From Heterohyrax brucei (taxonomy: Eukaryota; Chordata; Mammalia; Hyracoidea; Procaviidae), in contig CM053140.1 in the NCBI GenBank assembly GCA_028571685.1, forward strand, positions 61,324,201 to 61,388,200: a stretch of 64,000 nucleotides of DNA. Direction: 5' to 3'. The position numbers and the translations under genes were made by a program. Of this stretch, positions 1 through 15,120 are shown in pieces; the stretch's first letter is position 1; each line of letters starts with the position of its first letter. The notes below the pieces were generated by a model. It did not search any database and was not told the DNA's origin. It was given only the letters and a program-made list of their open reading frames with translations.

Positions 1-1735
<1,735 letters not shown>

Positions 1736-2994
1736 CTAGACATAATATGCAGGTCAACACCATTATTTAGAGAAGAAAGAAACCAGAGAGAGCATTCATT
1801 ACTGTGCATCAGTCATTGGTATAATCTCTTTTAACCCTCTCACCTATGATTAACTAAACATTTTGTTTACAGAGCCTATGCTTTCTGGAGCCAGTAGTTC
1901 TCAATCTCTGCTCATAAGGAACCCTTGTGAATGTTACAAGACATTTCTCAGATCTACCGTAACAGTAGGTTCACGGCTATCATCTGGTGGCTAAGAAAAC
2001 ATGTCATTACCCAAAGCTGCCTGTTAATTTATTAATACCATTAAATTGACCTACGCACCATTAACCACCTAGAGAATTTATATTTAATCTTGAAAGTTTG
2101 TATATGTGGGGGACACTGTTTATCAGGTCTTTAAGCAAAGTCTGAAGAAGATGCAAGGACGTCTTGCAGTAAACCCATGGCACGTTATGTGCCTGAGGCT
2201 CACGGAGTGAAATGCTCTTCTTTCATTTACAATAAGCTTAAGCCAAAGCACAGATGGATATGCTATTTTGAAGTAGTCCTCTACCTCATTTCAAGAACTG
2301 ATACAGTCTATTTATATAAGACCAGGGAAAGAATAATTTAGTAGGATCAAGAGAGAAGACTGTACAATGTTAAGACTCCACCAGACTGATCTTCCACCTT
2401 TAGCTTTGTATTTTAGTTTCAACAGCATAATCATGACACTGAAGGAGACTTTATGATCAGCTTGTCCAACCACCGTTTTCTTTCCTTCCATACAACTGAA
2501 GTTCAGGAAAGACCTCTCACATGCCCCAAATCACATAGCTATAATCCATTATTTATTGCATCTCTCCAAGCTACATCAGGCTCTAGAGCTGGAAACCTGT
2601 GTGTTTTTATATTGATGACAAAATGGCACTGAAAAGAGATTTTAAAATAAAAAATCTAATTTAAATTGGTTTCTGAGTCCATAGCTGGAGAATTCATGGT
2701 CCAAGTACTTAACTCTTCCTTAGAAAATTTACTGGATAAAGGCTCTAAGTCAACAAAAATTCTACAGGGATTTTTCTAAAATTTTACATTCACATAAAGC
2801 AAAGCAAACAAGCATATTGTCAAATTATTTTTGTTTTGCAAAAGGTAATGTGCAGCATTTCCCCCTTTGTAACAGAGACTTTTATCTCAGTGTTTGTTTG
2901 AGACCTTTCTGGATTCACACCTTGGGGCTGCTGACTCTCATGGACACTAAGATTAGAACAGTAAGCAAAAAATCCTGGCACTCCCTGATTGGTG
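1736..2994. other. Intron K-L, part with one probable MIR relic
   Basis: Mostly unclassified intron sequence. At about 2430-2560, the stretch with AACTGAAGTTCAGGAAAGAC followed by CAAATCACATAGCTAT resembles an antisense MIR core. Nothing else supported. Confidence 0.45.
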
Positions 2995-3197
2995 AAACAT
3001 TACTGAGAAAGAACACAGGGGAAGACCTCACACTACCTGACTGTAGAACTTACAATACCCACCACAATAGTCAAAACAGCCTGCTACTGGTACAGCAACA
3101 AATACATAGACCAATGAGCAAAAGTGAGAATCCAGACATCAAACCAGCCACCTCTGAGCAGCTGATATTTGACAAAGTCCATTAATTTACTATGGAA

Positions 3198-3362
3198 ACC
3201 CTGGTGGCATATAAGTTAAGTTCTACAGCTGCTAACCAATAGGTTGGCAGTATGAATCCACGAGGCGCTCCTTGGAAACTCTAGGGACAGTTCTACTGTA
3301 TCTCACAGGGCCACTATAAGTCAGAATTGACTTGATGGCAGTGCGTTTGGCTTGAGTTTGGG
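3198..3362 (+). repeat. AfroSINE copy 1, inserted in old L1
   Basis: The tRNA-derived head CTGGTGGCATATAAGTTAAG, the middle GGCGCTCCTTGGAAACTCTA and the 3' part AAGTCAGAATTGACTTGATG follow the AfroSINE layout in order. L1 sequence resumes after it (ATTAACTGGGGG), placing the insertion within the L1 after L1 integration. Confidence 0.9.
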
Positions 3363-4095
3363 ATTAACTGGGGGAAAAGACAGTCTCTTTTAATAAATGT
3401 TGCTGGCATAACTAGATATCCATCTGAAAAAAAACAAAACAAGACCCGTATCTCATATCACGCACAAAAAGTAACTCAAAATGGATCCAAGACTTACACA
3501 TAAAATCTAAAATGATAAAGAACATGGAAGTAAAACTAAGGACAATGCTAGGAGCCCTAATACAAGGCATACAAAATAAAAATATTACTTACAATGCACA
3601 AACACCAGAAAATAAACCAGATAACTGGGTGCTCCTAAAAATCAAACACTTTTACTCATCCAAAGACTTCATCAAAAGAGTAAAAAGACAACCTACAGAC
3701 TGGGGGGAAAAAACCTGTATACAACAAATTCGATTAGCATCTAATCTCTAAAATCCAGAGGACACTACAAAATCTCAACAACAAAAAGACAAGTAACTCA
3801 ATTAAATCCTAGGAGAACAATACAGGCACGTCACTGAAGAAGACAGTCAGGTAGCTAACATATATACAAGGACACACTCACCATCATTAGACACTACAGA
3901 AATGCATAACAAAACCACAGTGAGATACCATCTCATCCTAACAAGCCTAGCATTAAGACAAAATAATAAATGTTAGAGAGGCTATAGAGAGATTGGAACA
4001 CTCAGACACACTGCTGGTGGGAATGGAAAATGTTACAACCACTGCAGAAACTGATTTGGTGGGGACTGGAGAGAGTATTCAGTAACCAGACAACC

Positions 4096-4252
4096 AAAAC
4101 CCACACCCACTGCCATCTAGTGACTTCCAACTCACAGTGACCCTATCGAACAGAACTCCCAATAGAGCTTCCAAGGAGCACCTGGCAGATATGAACTGCC
4201 AACCTTTTGGTTAGCAGCTATAACACTTAACAACCATGCCACTAGGGTTTCC
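4096..4252 (-). repeat. AfroSINE copy 2, inserted in old L1
   Basis: Reverse-orientation AfroSINE. The 3' end reads CCACTGCCATCTAGTGACTT, followed by CAAGGAGCACCTGGCAG, AACTGCCAACCTTTTGGTTA and a degraded head CACTAGGGTTTCC. It interrupts the same L1 tail as copy 1. Confidence 0.9.
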
Positions 4253-5135
4253 TACTACATAGTTGATAAGAATTATCTTAGGTGAAGGAAAGGACAACAA
4301 ACAATACAGGAGAAATCATCATAACTGGACTAAACCCAAAGCTAAGAAGTTTTCTGAATACAATTAGACATTTCAAGTAACAGAATGGCAGGGGTTGGGG
4401 GCCATGGTTTCAGGGGTCATCTAGGTCAACTGGAACAACAAAGTTTGTTAAGAAAATGTTCTGCATCCCATCTCAGTAAGTGGCATCAGGGATCTTAAAA
4501 GCTAGCAACTGGCTATCTGAGATGCATGAATTGGTCTGTACCCACCTGGAACAAAGGAGAACAAAGAGTACCAAAGCCACAAGAAAAATATGAGTTCAAC
4601 AGACAGACACTCCATCAGCCTAAGACTAGAAGAACTAAATGGTACCTGGCTACCACCAATGACTACCCTAACAGATACCACAATAGAGAGTACCTAATGT
4701 AATGGGAGAAAAATGGTGTGCAGAACTTAAATTTTAGTAAAAAGGCCAGATGTGACGGTCTGAGACTGAACGGACACTAGAAGACACGGCCCGAGAACTG
4801 GAACCATTTCCACAGCCAACTTTTCAGACAAACATGAGACTGGACTATAAAACATAAAATGGTACTGGTGAGGTGCATGCTTCCTGGCGTAAGCAGATAC
4901 ATGAGACTAAATGTGCAGCAACTCTGGTCCAGAGGTGAAATGAGAAGACAGAGGGGGACAGGGCTGGTTGACTAGACACAGGAAATAAACAGGGTGCAGA
5001 AGAAAAGTATGCAGTCACATTGCAGGGAGAGCAACTAGGATCACAGAACAACATATGTATAAATTTTTGTATGAGAAACTGACTTGAATTGTAAACTTTC
5101 ACTTAAAGCACAGTAAAAAACAGACTATAGGTAAA

Positions 5136-5584
5136 AAAAATTTTAAATCAAACAGAAAAAAAATCTTTATCTTTCTGAAATTTTAATTTAGCAGAGGAAC
5201 CAAACATTAATAAAACAATCTCATTATTCCTTAACAAAACATAAGAAGGAACAAAGAACGGCCAAAGAATCACTCAACGAGAAGTGTTTAACAATCTCCA
5301 TAACATTAGTTTATGAAGGAAAACACTGCAATTGGCGTTTAAAGGCAATTCTCTGAAGAGCCTTAAAAAGAAAATAAAACTTAATTTTTCAGAACACTTT
5401 GTGGTTTTGATGAAATTATATCAAACAATTATTTCCACTGAAAATGACATGTTTAGTGAAACTACTATCAGAAAGCATGCTAGTTCCTAAATGGGGACAC
5501 TGGTTTTCATTTCAGAAGCAGACTGGTATCATCTGCTTGGGCATCTGAACCACACAGAATAGACAGACTGCTACTAAAGAATTC
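5136..5584. other. Intron spacer, nothing recognised
   Basis: AT-rich intron sequence between the old L1 tail and the target-site duplication of the near full-length L1. No feature supported. Confidence 0.6.
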
Positions 5585-5600
5585 AAGAAACATTAAACAG
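5585..5600. repeat. Target-site duplication, left copy (L1 5601-12678)
   Basis: AAGAAACATTAAACAG, matched 14 of 16 by AAGAAACACTGAACAG at 12679-12694 directly after the L1 A-rich tail. The two mismatches suggest an old insertion. Confidence 0.8.
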
Positions 5601-6593
5601 GGGTGGAGTCAGAAAGGCAGACTAAGCACACGTCTCCCTATATTCCACTGGAAACCAAGACCTGAATTGATAATCAAATGGACACTTCTGATCACCTAAT
5701 CAGCCCCAGGACACGGCACAGGGCTGTTAATTTGGACTTCAGACCACTGAGCGACTAACCTCCTCTCTTTCGCTGACTCCCACTCCTGGCTAGCCTTGGC
5801 TCTCACGGACGGAAGGTAAACACACCATTTTGACTTTTTTTTTCTCTGCCTTGGCCGGTAGGTAGAGCTGAGTCTTGCGCCTAAGGGCTAGACTCAGACC
5901 GACTGGTCGGGGAATAGGCAGGCGAAATTCCCATATTTTGAGAGTCAGGCTTAGGTCTCTGTTCATCTAGCCACTTTGGGGCTGTCTTTTTATCTCTGCC
6001 ACAGTGGGGTTTGTATGGAATCACACTGCCAGTGTGCGGGACACCATGTTGGGTAAGGAGATTTTAGCGGGACCGAATTCTTAGCCTGGGAGCCAGCACC
6101 TGCAAATAGGACAGCGCTTCTCCAACAGAAAAGCAGTAATTTACACAGTGCTGCCTACGGTGGGGGCCCTGCAATGCACAGAAGCAGAGAAATCACTACA
6201 TCTCGGCACCTTTAGACCCTCTATCTCTGCTGCATGTGTGCAGGGTGCCACCTTGGATACAGTGGCTGTAGCTGGACATAATTCTTAGCTTGGGAGCCAG
6301 AGCCTGCCCACAGGAAAGCGCTGTTCTACCAGAAAAGCAGTATTTTACACAGTGTCACCTAAAGCTGGGCCCTGACGGCAGAGGCCAACAGGGGAGTAGC
6401 ATTGCTATATTCTGAACTAATCTGTATCATCTGGGTTTGGATACAGAGGTGCTTACTTTGCCAGCTGGGAAGAGGGACCGCTACACATGAAAACCTAATT
6501 GGTCAGATACCTTTTGCTTTACATTTTAAGACAGCCTAGAGAAACCACTGCAGTCCATCCTCGCAGTATCTCTTCCAGCCTCTACTTACTCAT

Positions 6594-7703
6594 ATGGGAC
6601 CCAAAAACCAACAGACACTTGTGGCACACAAGAAATCACCCATGGCTTCAGAAGGCTCCCAAACAAAGCAACCAAGGAATTTTCCAGATGAAGAAACTTT
6701 TATGAAAGTATCAGAAAGTGAATACAAAATGATTATACACAGAGCCCTTCTGGACCTTATACAAAATGCAGTAGAACAAAAGGAGAAATTAAACAAGCTG
6801 TTCGATCTGATGGAATACCAGTACTCTGAAAGCGAACAGATCAAGAACAAAATCAAAGACATAGAAACTTCCACTCAAAGCCAAGAAAACAGAATGGAAC
6901 AAATGGAAAAAAGAATTTCTGACTTGGAAGACAGAGCTACTGACGTCAGCGTCTATGAGGATAAATCAGAAAAAAGAAACAAGAAAAATGAAAAAACATA
7001 AAGAAGCAAGTGGGACTCTATTAAGAGGAACAACCTTCAATTAATTGGAGTCCCTGAACAGGACGAGACACCTGAGAACACAGAGAATATTGCTGCTGAG
7101 CTGCTGACAGAAAACTTGCCAGAAATCATGAAGGAAGAGAATATAGACATCTCAGATGCATATTGTACGCCACCCAATATAGATCTCAAAAGAAAGACTC
7201 CAAGACATATTATAATCAAGCTTGACAAAATGAAACATAAGCAGCAACTCTTAAAGGCAGCAAGACTCAAAGCAAAGCTAACATTCAGACAGAAACCCCA
7301 TAGGCTTGAGTCAGATTTCTCAGCAGAAACCATGATGGCACGGAGACAGTGGTATGACACATTCAAAGCCTTGAAGGAGAAGAACTTCCAACCAAGAATT
7401 ATACACCTTGCAAAACTATCTTTCAAATACGAACATGAAATTAAGACATTCCCAGATAAACAGAAACTCAAGAGACTTTGTAAAAACCAAACCAAAACTG
7501 TAAGAAATACTGAAAGAAGTTCTTGGCTCTGGCTTAGAAGAACAAAACCACTAACTTTGTATTTTAGAATGACACACTACTCAAAACTCTACTCAGTTAG
7601 GGAAGGCTCCAAAGTCAATCACAGCTTTCATATGGAAAGAAGCAATCCAGTCATTATCATGAAAACTATGGTGCCATCATATAAAAAGAGGGATTTACTA
7701 TAG
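6594..7703 (+). pseudogene. L1 ORF1 (RNA-binding ORF1p), broken
   Basis: ORF1p is the L1 nucleic-acid chaperone that coats L1 RNA. The frame opens at 6594 with MGPKNQQTLVAHKKSPMASE and has a heptad-rich coiled coil (EKLNKLFDLMEYQYSESEQI to MEQMEKRISDLEDRA). It stops at 6999-7001. The RRM-like part continues (DETPENTENIAAELL, about 7064-7110), then the C-terminal domain from 7116 contains TPRHIIIKLDKMKHKQQLL and YDTFKALKEKNFQPRI. The C-terminal frame stays open to 7703, about 200 bases past where the sister copy's ORF1 ends (37360), apparently through a local indel near 7490. Confidence 0.85.
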
Positions 7704-7963
7704 TTGTTCTAGTCCTTCCAGATGGAGAGGAAGATGTCAAGACTGGTAGTAATTAAAATTGGGTTTCTATGTAGTTTATTGAGGGGGATGATAGGGGGCA
7801 GCTGTAAAGCACATACCATTTCAAGAAATCTAACACAGGAGTCTCAACAACTATAAAAACAGCTCTGAAAAGGTGAAAAAAAATCAATTCACAAAAAAGA
7901 ATGTCCCAGAACAGACTAATAAGAACAAAAGAGAAAACATCAATACAAAAATAAACATATCAC

Positions 7964-10900
7964 AATGGCAGCACTGAACACATACCTATCAATAATTACA
8001 CTAAACATGAATGGACTGAATTCTCCAATAAAGAGACATGAAGTGGCATCTTGGATCAAAAGACATGATCCATCCATATGTTGTCTACAAGAAACTCACT
8101 TGAGACCTAAAGATAGGATGGAAGAATATATATCAAGCTAACAATGAACAAAGAAGAGCAGGTGTGGTGACTCTAATCTCAGACAAAATGAATTTTAATG
8201 CAAAATCCACCATCAGGGACAAAGATGGACACTATTTATTGCTGAAAGGTTCAGTACACAGGCAAGACTTAACTATGTTAAATATTTATGCACCTAATAT
8301 CAAAGTACCTAAGTACATCGAAGAAACACTGACTACACTCAAAAAACAGTGAGATGACCCCACAATAATAGTGGGAGACTTCAACACTCCATTCTCAAAA
8401 CTGGACAGATCATCTAGAAAAAACCTCAGTAAAGATACAGAAGAGCTCATTGCCACAATTAACCAATAAAACCTCATTGATATATACAGAACTTTCCACC
8501 CATCAGCAGGCAACTACACTTTCTTCTCCAGTGCCCATGGAACATTCTCCAGAATTGAGCATGTGTTAGGACATAACGCAATTCTCTAGAAAATCCCTAC
8601 TGCTGAATTACTGCAAAGCATCTTCTCAGATCATAAAGCCATAAAAGTCTAAATCAATAGCAGAAAAAACATAGCTAGAAAGTGGAACTCTTGGAAACTG
8701 AACAACATCTTGCTCAAAAAAAACATGGGTTATAAAAGAAATCAAAGATGAAATAAAGAAATTCATGGATTCCAATGAGAATGAAAACACTTCCTACCAG
8801 AACCTATGGGATACAGCCAAAGCAGTGCTCAGAGGTCTGTTTATCTCCATAAATGCACACATCTGGAAGAAAGAAACCAAATCAAGGAACTAACCCTACA
8901 GCTAGAACAAGTAGAAAGAGAACAACAGAGGAACCCCTTAGGCACCAGAAGAAATCAGATCATAAAGATTAGAGCAGAGCTAAATGAATTAGAGAATAGA
9001 AAAACAACTGAAAAAACTGAAAAGATCAAAAGCGGGTTTTTTGAAAAGATAAACAAAATTGACAAACCACTGGCTAAACCTACTAAAGAAAAGCAGGAAA
9101 GGAAACAAATAACCCAAATTAGAAATGAGAGGGGAGCTACTACCACAGATCCAACAGAAATCAAAAATATCATTGACAGAATACTATGAAAGACTGTACC
9201 CTAAGGAATTTGAAAACCTAGAGGAAATGGACAAATTCCTTGACTCATACCACCTACCCAAATTATCACAACATGAAGCAGAACAACTTAATAAACCCAT
9301 CACAAAGGAAGAGATTGAAAATGTCACCAAAACACTGCCAACCAAAAAAAGCCCAGGCCCAGATGGCTTCACTGTAGAATTCTACAAAGTTCTTAGAGAA
9401 GAGTTATCTCCAATACTACTGAGACTATTTCACAGTATAGAAAAGGATGGAGTACTCCCAAATTCATTCTATAAAGCCAGCATAACCCTGATACCAAAGC
9501 CAGGGAAAGACCCAACAAAGAAGGAGAACTACAGACTGCTATCACTCATGAATTTAGATGCAAATATCTTCAATAAAATTCTTGCCAATAGAATACAACA
9601 ACATACCAAAAAAAAAATCCATCCTGACCAAGTGGGATTCATACCAGGGATGCAAGGCAGGTTCAACATCAGAATAACAGTTAATGTGATTAACCACATA
9701 AATAACACAAAAGACAAGAATCACCTGATTTTGTCCATTGATGCAGAAAAGGCATTTGATAAAAAGTCCAACACTCATTCATGCTAAAAACTCTTAGCAA
9801 AATAGGCACAGACGGCAAATTCCTCAACACAATAAGGGCCATTTATACAAAGCCAATTGCCCACGTCATCCTGAATGGAGACAGACTGAAAGACTTTCCC
9901 TTGAGAAAAGGAACTAGACAAGGATGCCCACTCTCACCTCTCCTATTCAACATTGTACTAGAAGTTCTAGCCAGAGCAGTTAGACAACACCAAGAAATAA
10001 AGGGCATCTATATCAGCAAAGAAGTTAAAATCTCCCTGTTTGCAGATGATATGACTGTATATGCAGAGAATCCCAAAGAATCTATAAGTAAACTACTTAA
10101 ACTGATAGAAGAGTTCAGCAAAGTCTCAGGATACGAGATAAACATAAGTGAATTAGTAGGATTCCTTTATACCAACAACAATCGTGTTAATGAAGACATC
10201 ATCAAAGGAATACCATTTACTATAGTCCCTAAGAAGATAAAGTATCTAGGAATTAATCTAACCAGAGAAATAACAGACCTTTACAAAGAGAACTACAAGC
10301 CCTTACTACAGAAACTAAGAGAGACTTCTTCATCATTTTTTAATGAGATGGAGAAACAAATCACCAATTTTGTTTGGAAAGGGAAGAAGCCCCGGATAAG
10401 TAAGGTACTACTAAAGAAGAAGAACACACAGGGAGGCCTCTCATTACCCGACCTTAGAACATACTACACTGCCACAGTGGTCAAAACAGCCTAGTACTGG
10501 TACAAGAACAGACAGATCAATCAGTGGAACAGAATTGAGACCCCAGAGAAGACACCATCTGCCTATGAACAGTTGATATTCGACAAAGGCCCTAAAACAT
10601 TAAACTGGGGTAAAAACAGTATCTTCAACAAATGGTGCTGGCAAAACTGGATATCCATGTGCAATAAACTGAAACAAGATCCATATCTTACACCTTATAC
10701 AAAAACCAATTCCAACTGGATAAAAGACCTAAATATCAAACCTAAAACAATAAAGCTCATCCAAGAAAAGGTAGCAACATCAATGGAAGTTTTAATACAC
10801 AATGTGGAAAGACTTCAAAATCTGTCGAACAAACTACAATCAACAGAAGAGAAACGGGATAAATGGGAACTATTAAGAATCAAACACTTTTACTCATCTA

Positions 10901-11656
10901 AGGACTTTATTAATAGAATTAAAAGAACACCTACAGAATGGGAAAAAATATTTGGAAACTCTATGTCAGACCAAAGTCTGATCACCATAATCTATAAGAT
11001 ACTACAAAATATCAGTAAGAAGAAGATAAATCATCCAATTAAGTGATGGGCAAAGGAGATGGCCAAGACATTTCTCTAAAGAGGAGATCCAGGAAGCCAA
11101 AAAACACATGTAGACATGTTCACGATCTTTAGTTATTAAAGAAACTCAGACCGAGACTACAATGAGATACCATCTCACCCCAACAAGGTTGGCCATGATC
11201 CAAAAAACACAAAACAACAAATGCTGGAGAGGCTGTGGAGAAAGTGGAACCCTTCTACACTGTTGGTGGGGTTGCAAAATGGTCCAGCCTCTTTGGAAAG
11301 CAATCTGGCGCTTCCTTAAAAAAATGGATATCGATATACCATTTGACCCAGTAATTCCACTACTTAGAATATATCCTACAGAATCAAGGCCTTTCACACC
11401 AACGGACACATGCACAAGAATGTTTATCACAGCACAGTCCACAACAGCAAAAAGATGGAATCAACCCAGATGCCCAACAACAGAAGAATGGATAGGTAAA
11501 CTATGGTATATACACTTAATGGAGCACTACGCAATGATAAAGAGTAACGATGATTCCAGGAAACATCTCCTGACCTGGTTTCAACTGGAAGACATTACAC
11601 TGAGAGAACGCAGTCAGCGACAAAAGGACAAATATTGTATGAGACCCCTACAATAA
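7964..11656 (+). pseudogene. L1 ORF2 (endonuclease / reverse transcriptase), multiply frameshifted
   Basis: ORF2p nicks target DNA and reverse-transcribes L1 RNA. It starts MAALNTYLSIITLNMNGLNS with the endonuclease motif CCLQETHL at about 8080-8104, then breaks near 8140. Later fragments in different frames: 8164-8352 (endonuclease), 8806-9189, 9125-9787 (RT palm: [45 protein letters not shown]), 9781-10494 (RT active-site box FADDM at about 10039-10053, preceded by [18 protein letters not shown]), 10573-11046, and 11162-11656 (cysteine-rich C-terminus, CWRGCGESGTLLHCWWGC). At least four disruptions; inactive. Confidence 0.9.
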
Positions 11657-11704
11657 GATCTCATAAACAGACCTGTGTATAGAAGAAAAGACTCTTTGAC
11701 AGCT

Positions 11705-11746
11705 GCAAGGGAGGGGAGGGAGGAAGAGCGAGAAGGGGAGGGTTTA
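11705..11746 (+). other. G-rich polypurine tract in L1 3' UTR
   Basis: The run GGGAGGGGAGGGAGGAAGAG continues with GAGAAGGGGAGGG, giving four G-runs on one strand. This is a candidate G-quadruplex of the kind known in L1 3' UTRs. Fold not tested. Confidence 0.7.
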
Positions 11747-12678
11747 GATTAGACAGTTGCTAGAAATCTGGTTAGGTGAAATCGGTGATAGCACACATTA
11801 GAAACAAGAACAATATTAAGTGGACTTTACTGTAACTTGAATACTCCTTCCATCTTAAACCAATACTGCAAGGACAGGGTAGCTGGGGTAGTGGGGCAGG
11901 GGACCACGCTCTTAGGTGAAATCAAGGCCAATTGGTACAACTAGCGTTTTGCCAAGAGAACTCTCTGCACCCCACAATGGTGAGTGGCGTCTGGGGTCTT
12001 AAAAGCTGCCAAGCGGCCATCCGAGGGCACAGCAAATGGTACCAACTCAGCAAATGGTCCCAACTCAGCTGGAACAGATGGTCACCGAGGACCAAAATGA
12101 CATGGGGTAAAGACAACCCAGAAGATAGAGAGACCCACGTGAGTGGGTGCCTACATCGACTTGGGACCAGAAGAACCGGACGGTCCTTGGCCACCACCAG
12201 TGTTAGCCGCGATGGAGCTCACTAAGTTGAGTCTCACTGGCAACACAAGAATAAAAAGGGGTGCACCCTGAGATCTCCACTAAAAGACCTCAATTGATGG
12301 TCCAGCGGTTTCAGAGTTCCCCTGGGAGCGTGGCCCCTGGCCCTGATGCTGCCCTTGCCTATAAATTATAACAAAGGTCCACTCTTCGGACACAAGTGGA
12401 GTGGACTTGGTGATGCAGAGTGACCATATATTGGATGCACTTTATGGTTCTATGCATCTATAGGATATCATCCTGTTGACCTCTGGCTGGAGGAAGGAGA
12501 GTGTGTGGAGAGGAGGGGAAAGGAGGCTGTTGGGAGGACGAGACATGTATGGAGCAGAGAGGAAGAGTGTGCTGTTACCGGACAGGGAGAGCAGTGGAAA
12601 CTGCAGATAGGTGGGCATGTAAATTTATACGGGAATGTACAATTTCACTCAGTCATATTCAATAAATAAAAAATAAAA

Positions 12679-12694
12679 AAGAAACACTGAACAG
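12679..12694. repeat. Target-site duplication, right copy (L1 5601-12678)
   Basis: AAGAAACACTGAACAG, the partner of 5585-5600, immediately downstream of the A-rich L1 tail. Confidence 0.8.
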
Positions 12695-12782
12695 CTCTTC
12701 ACAAAGACCACACACATTTGATTTTGAAAAATGGAATTGAAACTGCTGTTTTAAAAACACTCAAGAGAATCAAAATTCTCTA

Positions 12783-14462
<1,680 letters not shown>

Positions 14463-14933
14463 TTACAGAAAAATGGAACTCAAGAGCCATTCTTAAGAAA
14501 TATTAAAAGAGGAAAAGGCATCCTATACATGGAAGCCTACATGATCTCTTATTTCTTTTCAATTCTGTTACTTGCATGTTAAAATTCAATTACATTAGTT
14601 TCACAAAGCTTCTTAGCTGAGAGGAAACCTTTGCACAAAGGTTAAGAAGGAAATGCTTTTTACAGCTGACAGTAGATGCTGGCAATTATGGACCACTACT
14701 TAATGCAGCCCTCATTAAGTATAATGGTGAAGAAGTGTGCCTCCTCTACGAACCCAGCAACCAACACCAGCTAAGGAATCAGACAACAATTAGAAAACGT
14801 AATGAGACATCCGTAGTTTCCACCCACTCTGAGTTCTATAGATTCCCTTTCTTCTCAAATATGCCCATTTCCCACCTGAATCCCTTCCAAAATATTATAC
14901 CATCCAGACTAGTCTGTTTTATAGTTATTAATG

Positions 14934-15120
14934 CTTATGTGTGTCATCAAGTCAATTCTGACACACAACCCCAAGTGACAGAGTTGAAGGGTTTTTCCTA
15001 TTGAGTAATCTTTCTGGAAGCAAATGGCAGGTCTTTCTCTTGTGGAGCTAATGGGTGGGTCTGACCTGCCAACTTTTCACTTAACACACAAGTACTTAAC
15101 TGTTACACCACCATGGCTCC
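14934..15120 (-). repeat. AfroSINE copy 3 (long variant)
   Basis: Reverse copy with the 3' end GTCATCAAGTCAATTCTGAC, a middle section resembling TCTTTCTGGAAGCAAATGGC (the extra segment of the long AfroSINE form) and the head region ending ACCACCATGGCTCC. Confidence 0.75.

Larger units (their letters stand above)
2995..5135 (+). mobile_element. Old 5'-truncated L1 tail (ORF2 end and 3' UTR), interrupted by AfroSINEs
   Basis: Degenerate L1 in plus orientation, antisense to PUM1. From about 3000 it aligns by eye with the ORF2 end of the fuller L1 at 10400-11250: the ACACAGGGGAAGACCTCACA region, 'TTGCTGGCATAACTAGATATCC', and 'CTCCTAAAAATCAAACACTT'. From about 4260 it resembles an L1-type 3' UTR, with CATCAGGGATCTTAAAAGCT matching the GGGGTCTTAAAAGCTGCC stretch at 11995. 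It ends in an A-rich tail near 5115-5160. Two AfroSINEs interrupt it. Many stops; no coding capacity. Confidence 0.8.
5601..12678 (+). mobile_element. Near full-length L1 (about 7.1 kb), coding-defective
   Basis: Complete LINE-1 layout, antisense to PUM1: a 5' UTR of about 1 kb (from GGGTGGAGTCAGAAAGGCAG), ORF1 from 6594, ORF2 from 7964 to 11656, then a 3' UTR of about 1 kb with a polypurine tract and an A-rich tail ending AATAAATAAAAAATAAAAAA. Flanking 16-base repeats at 5585-5600 (AAGAAACATTAAACAG) and 12679-12694 (AAGAAACACTGAACAG) differ at two positions and are read as target-site duplications. Both ORFs carry stops and frameshifts, so it is not autonomous today. It lies in PUM1 intron K-L. 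Confidence 0.93.
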
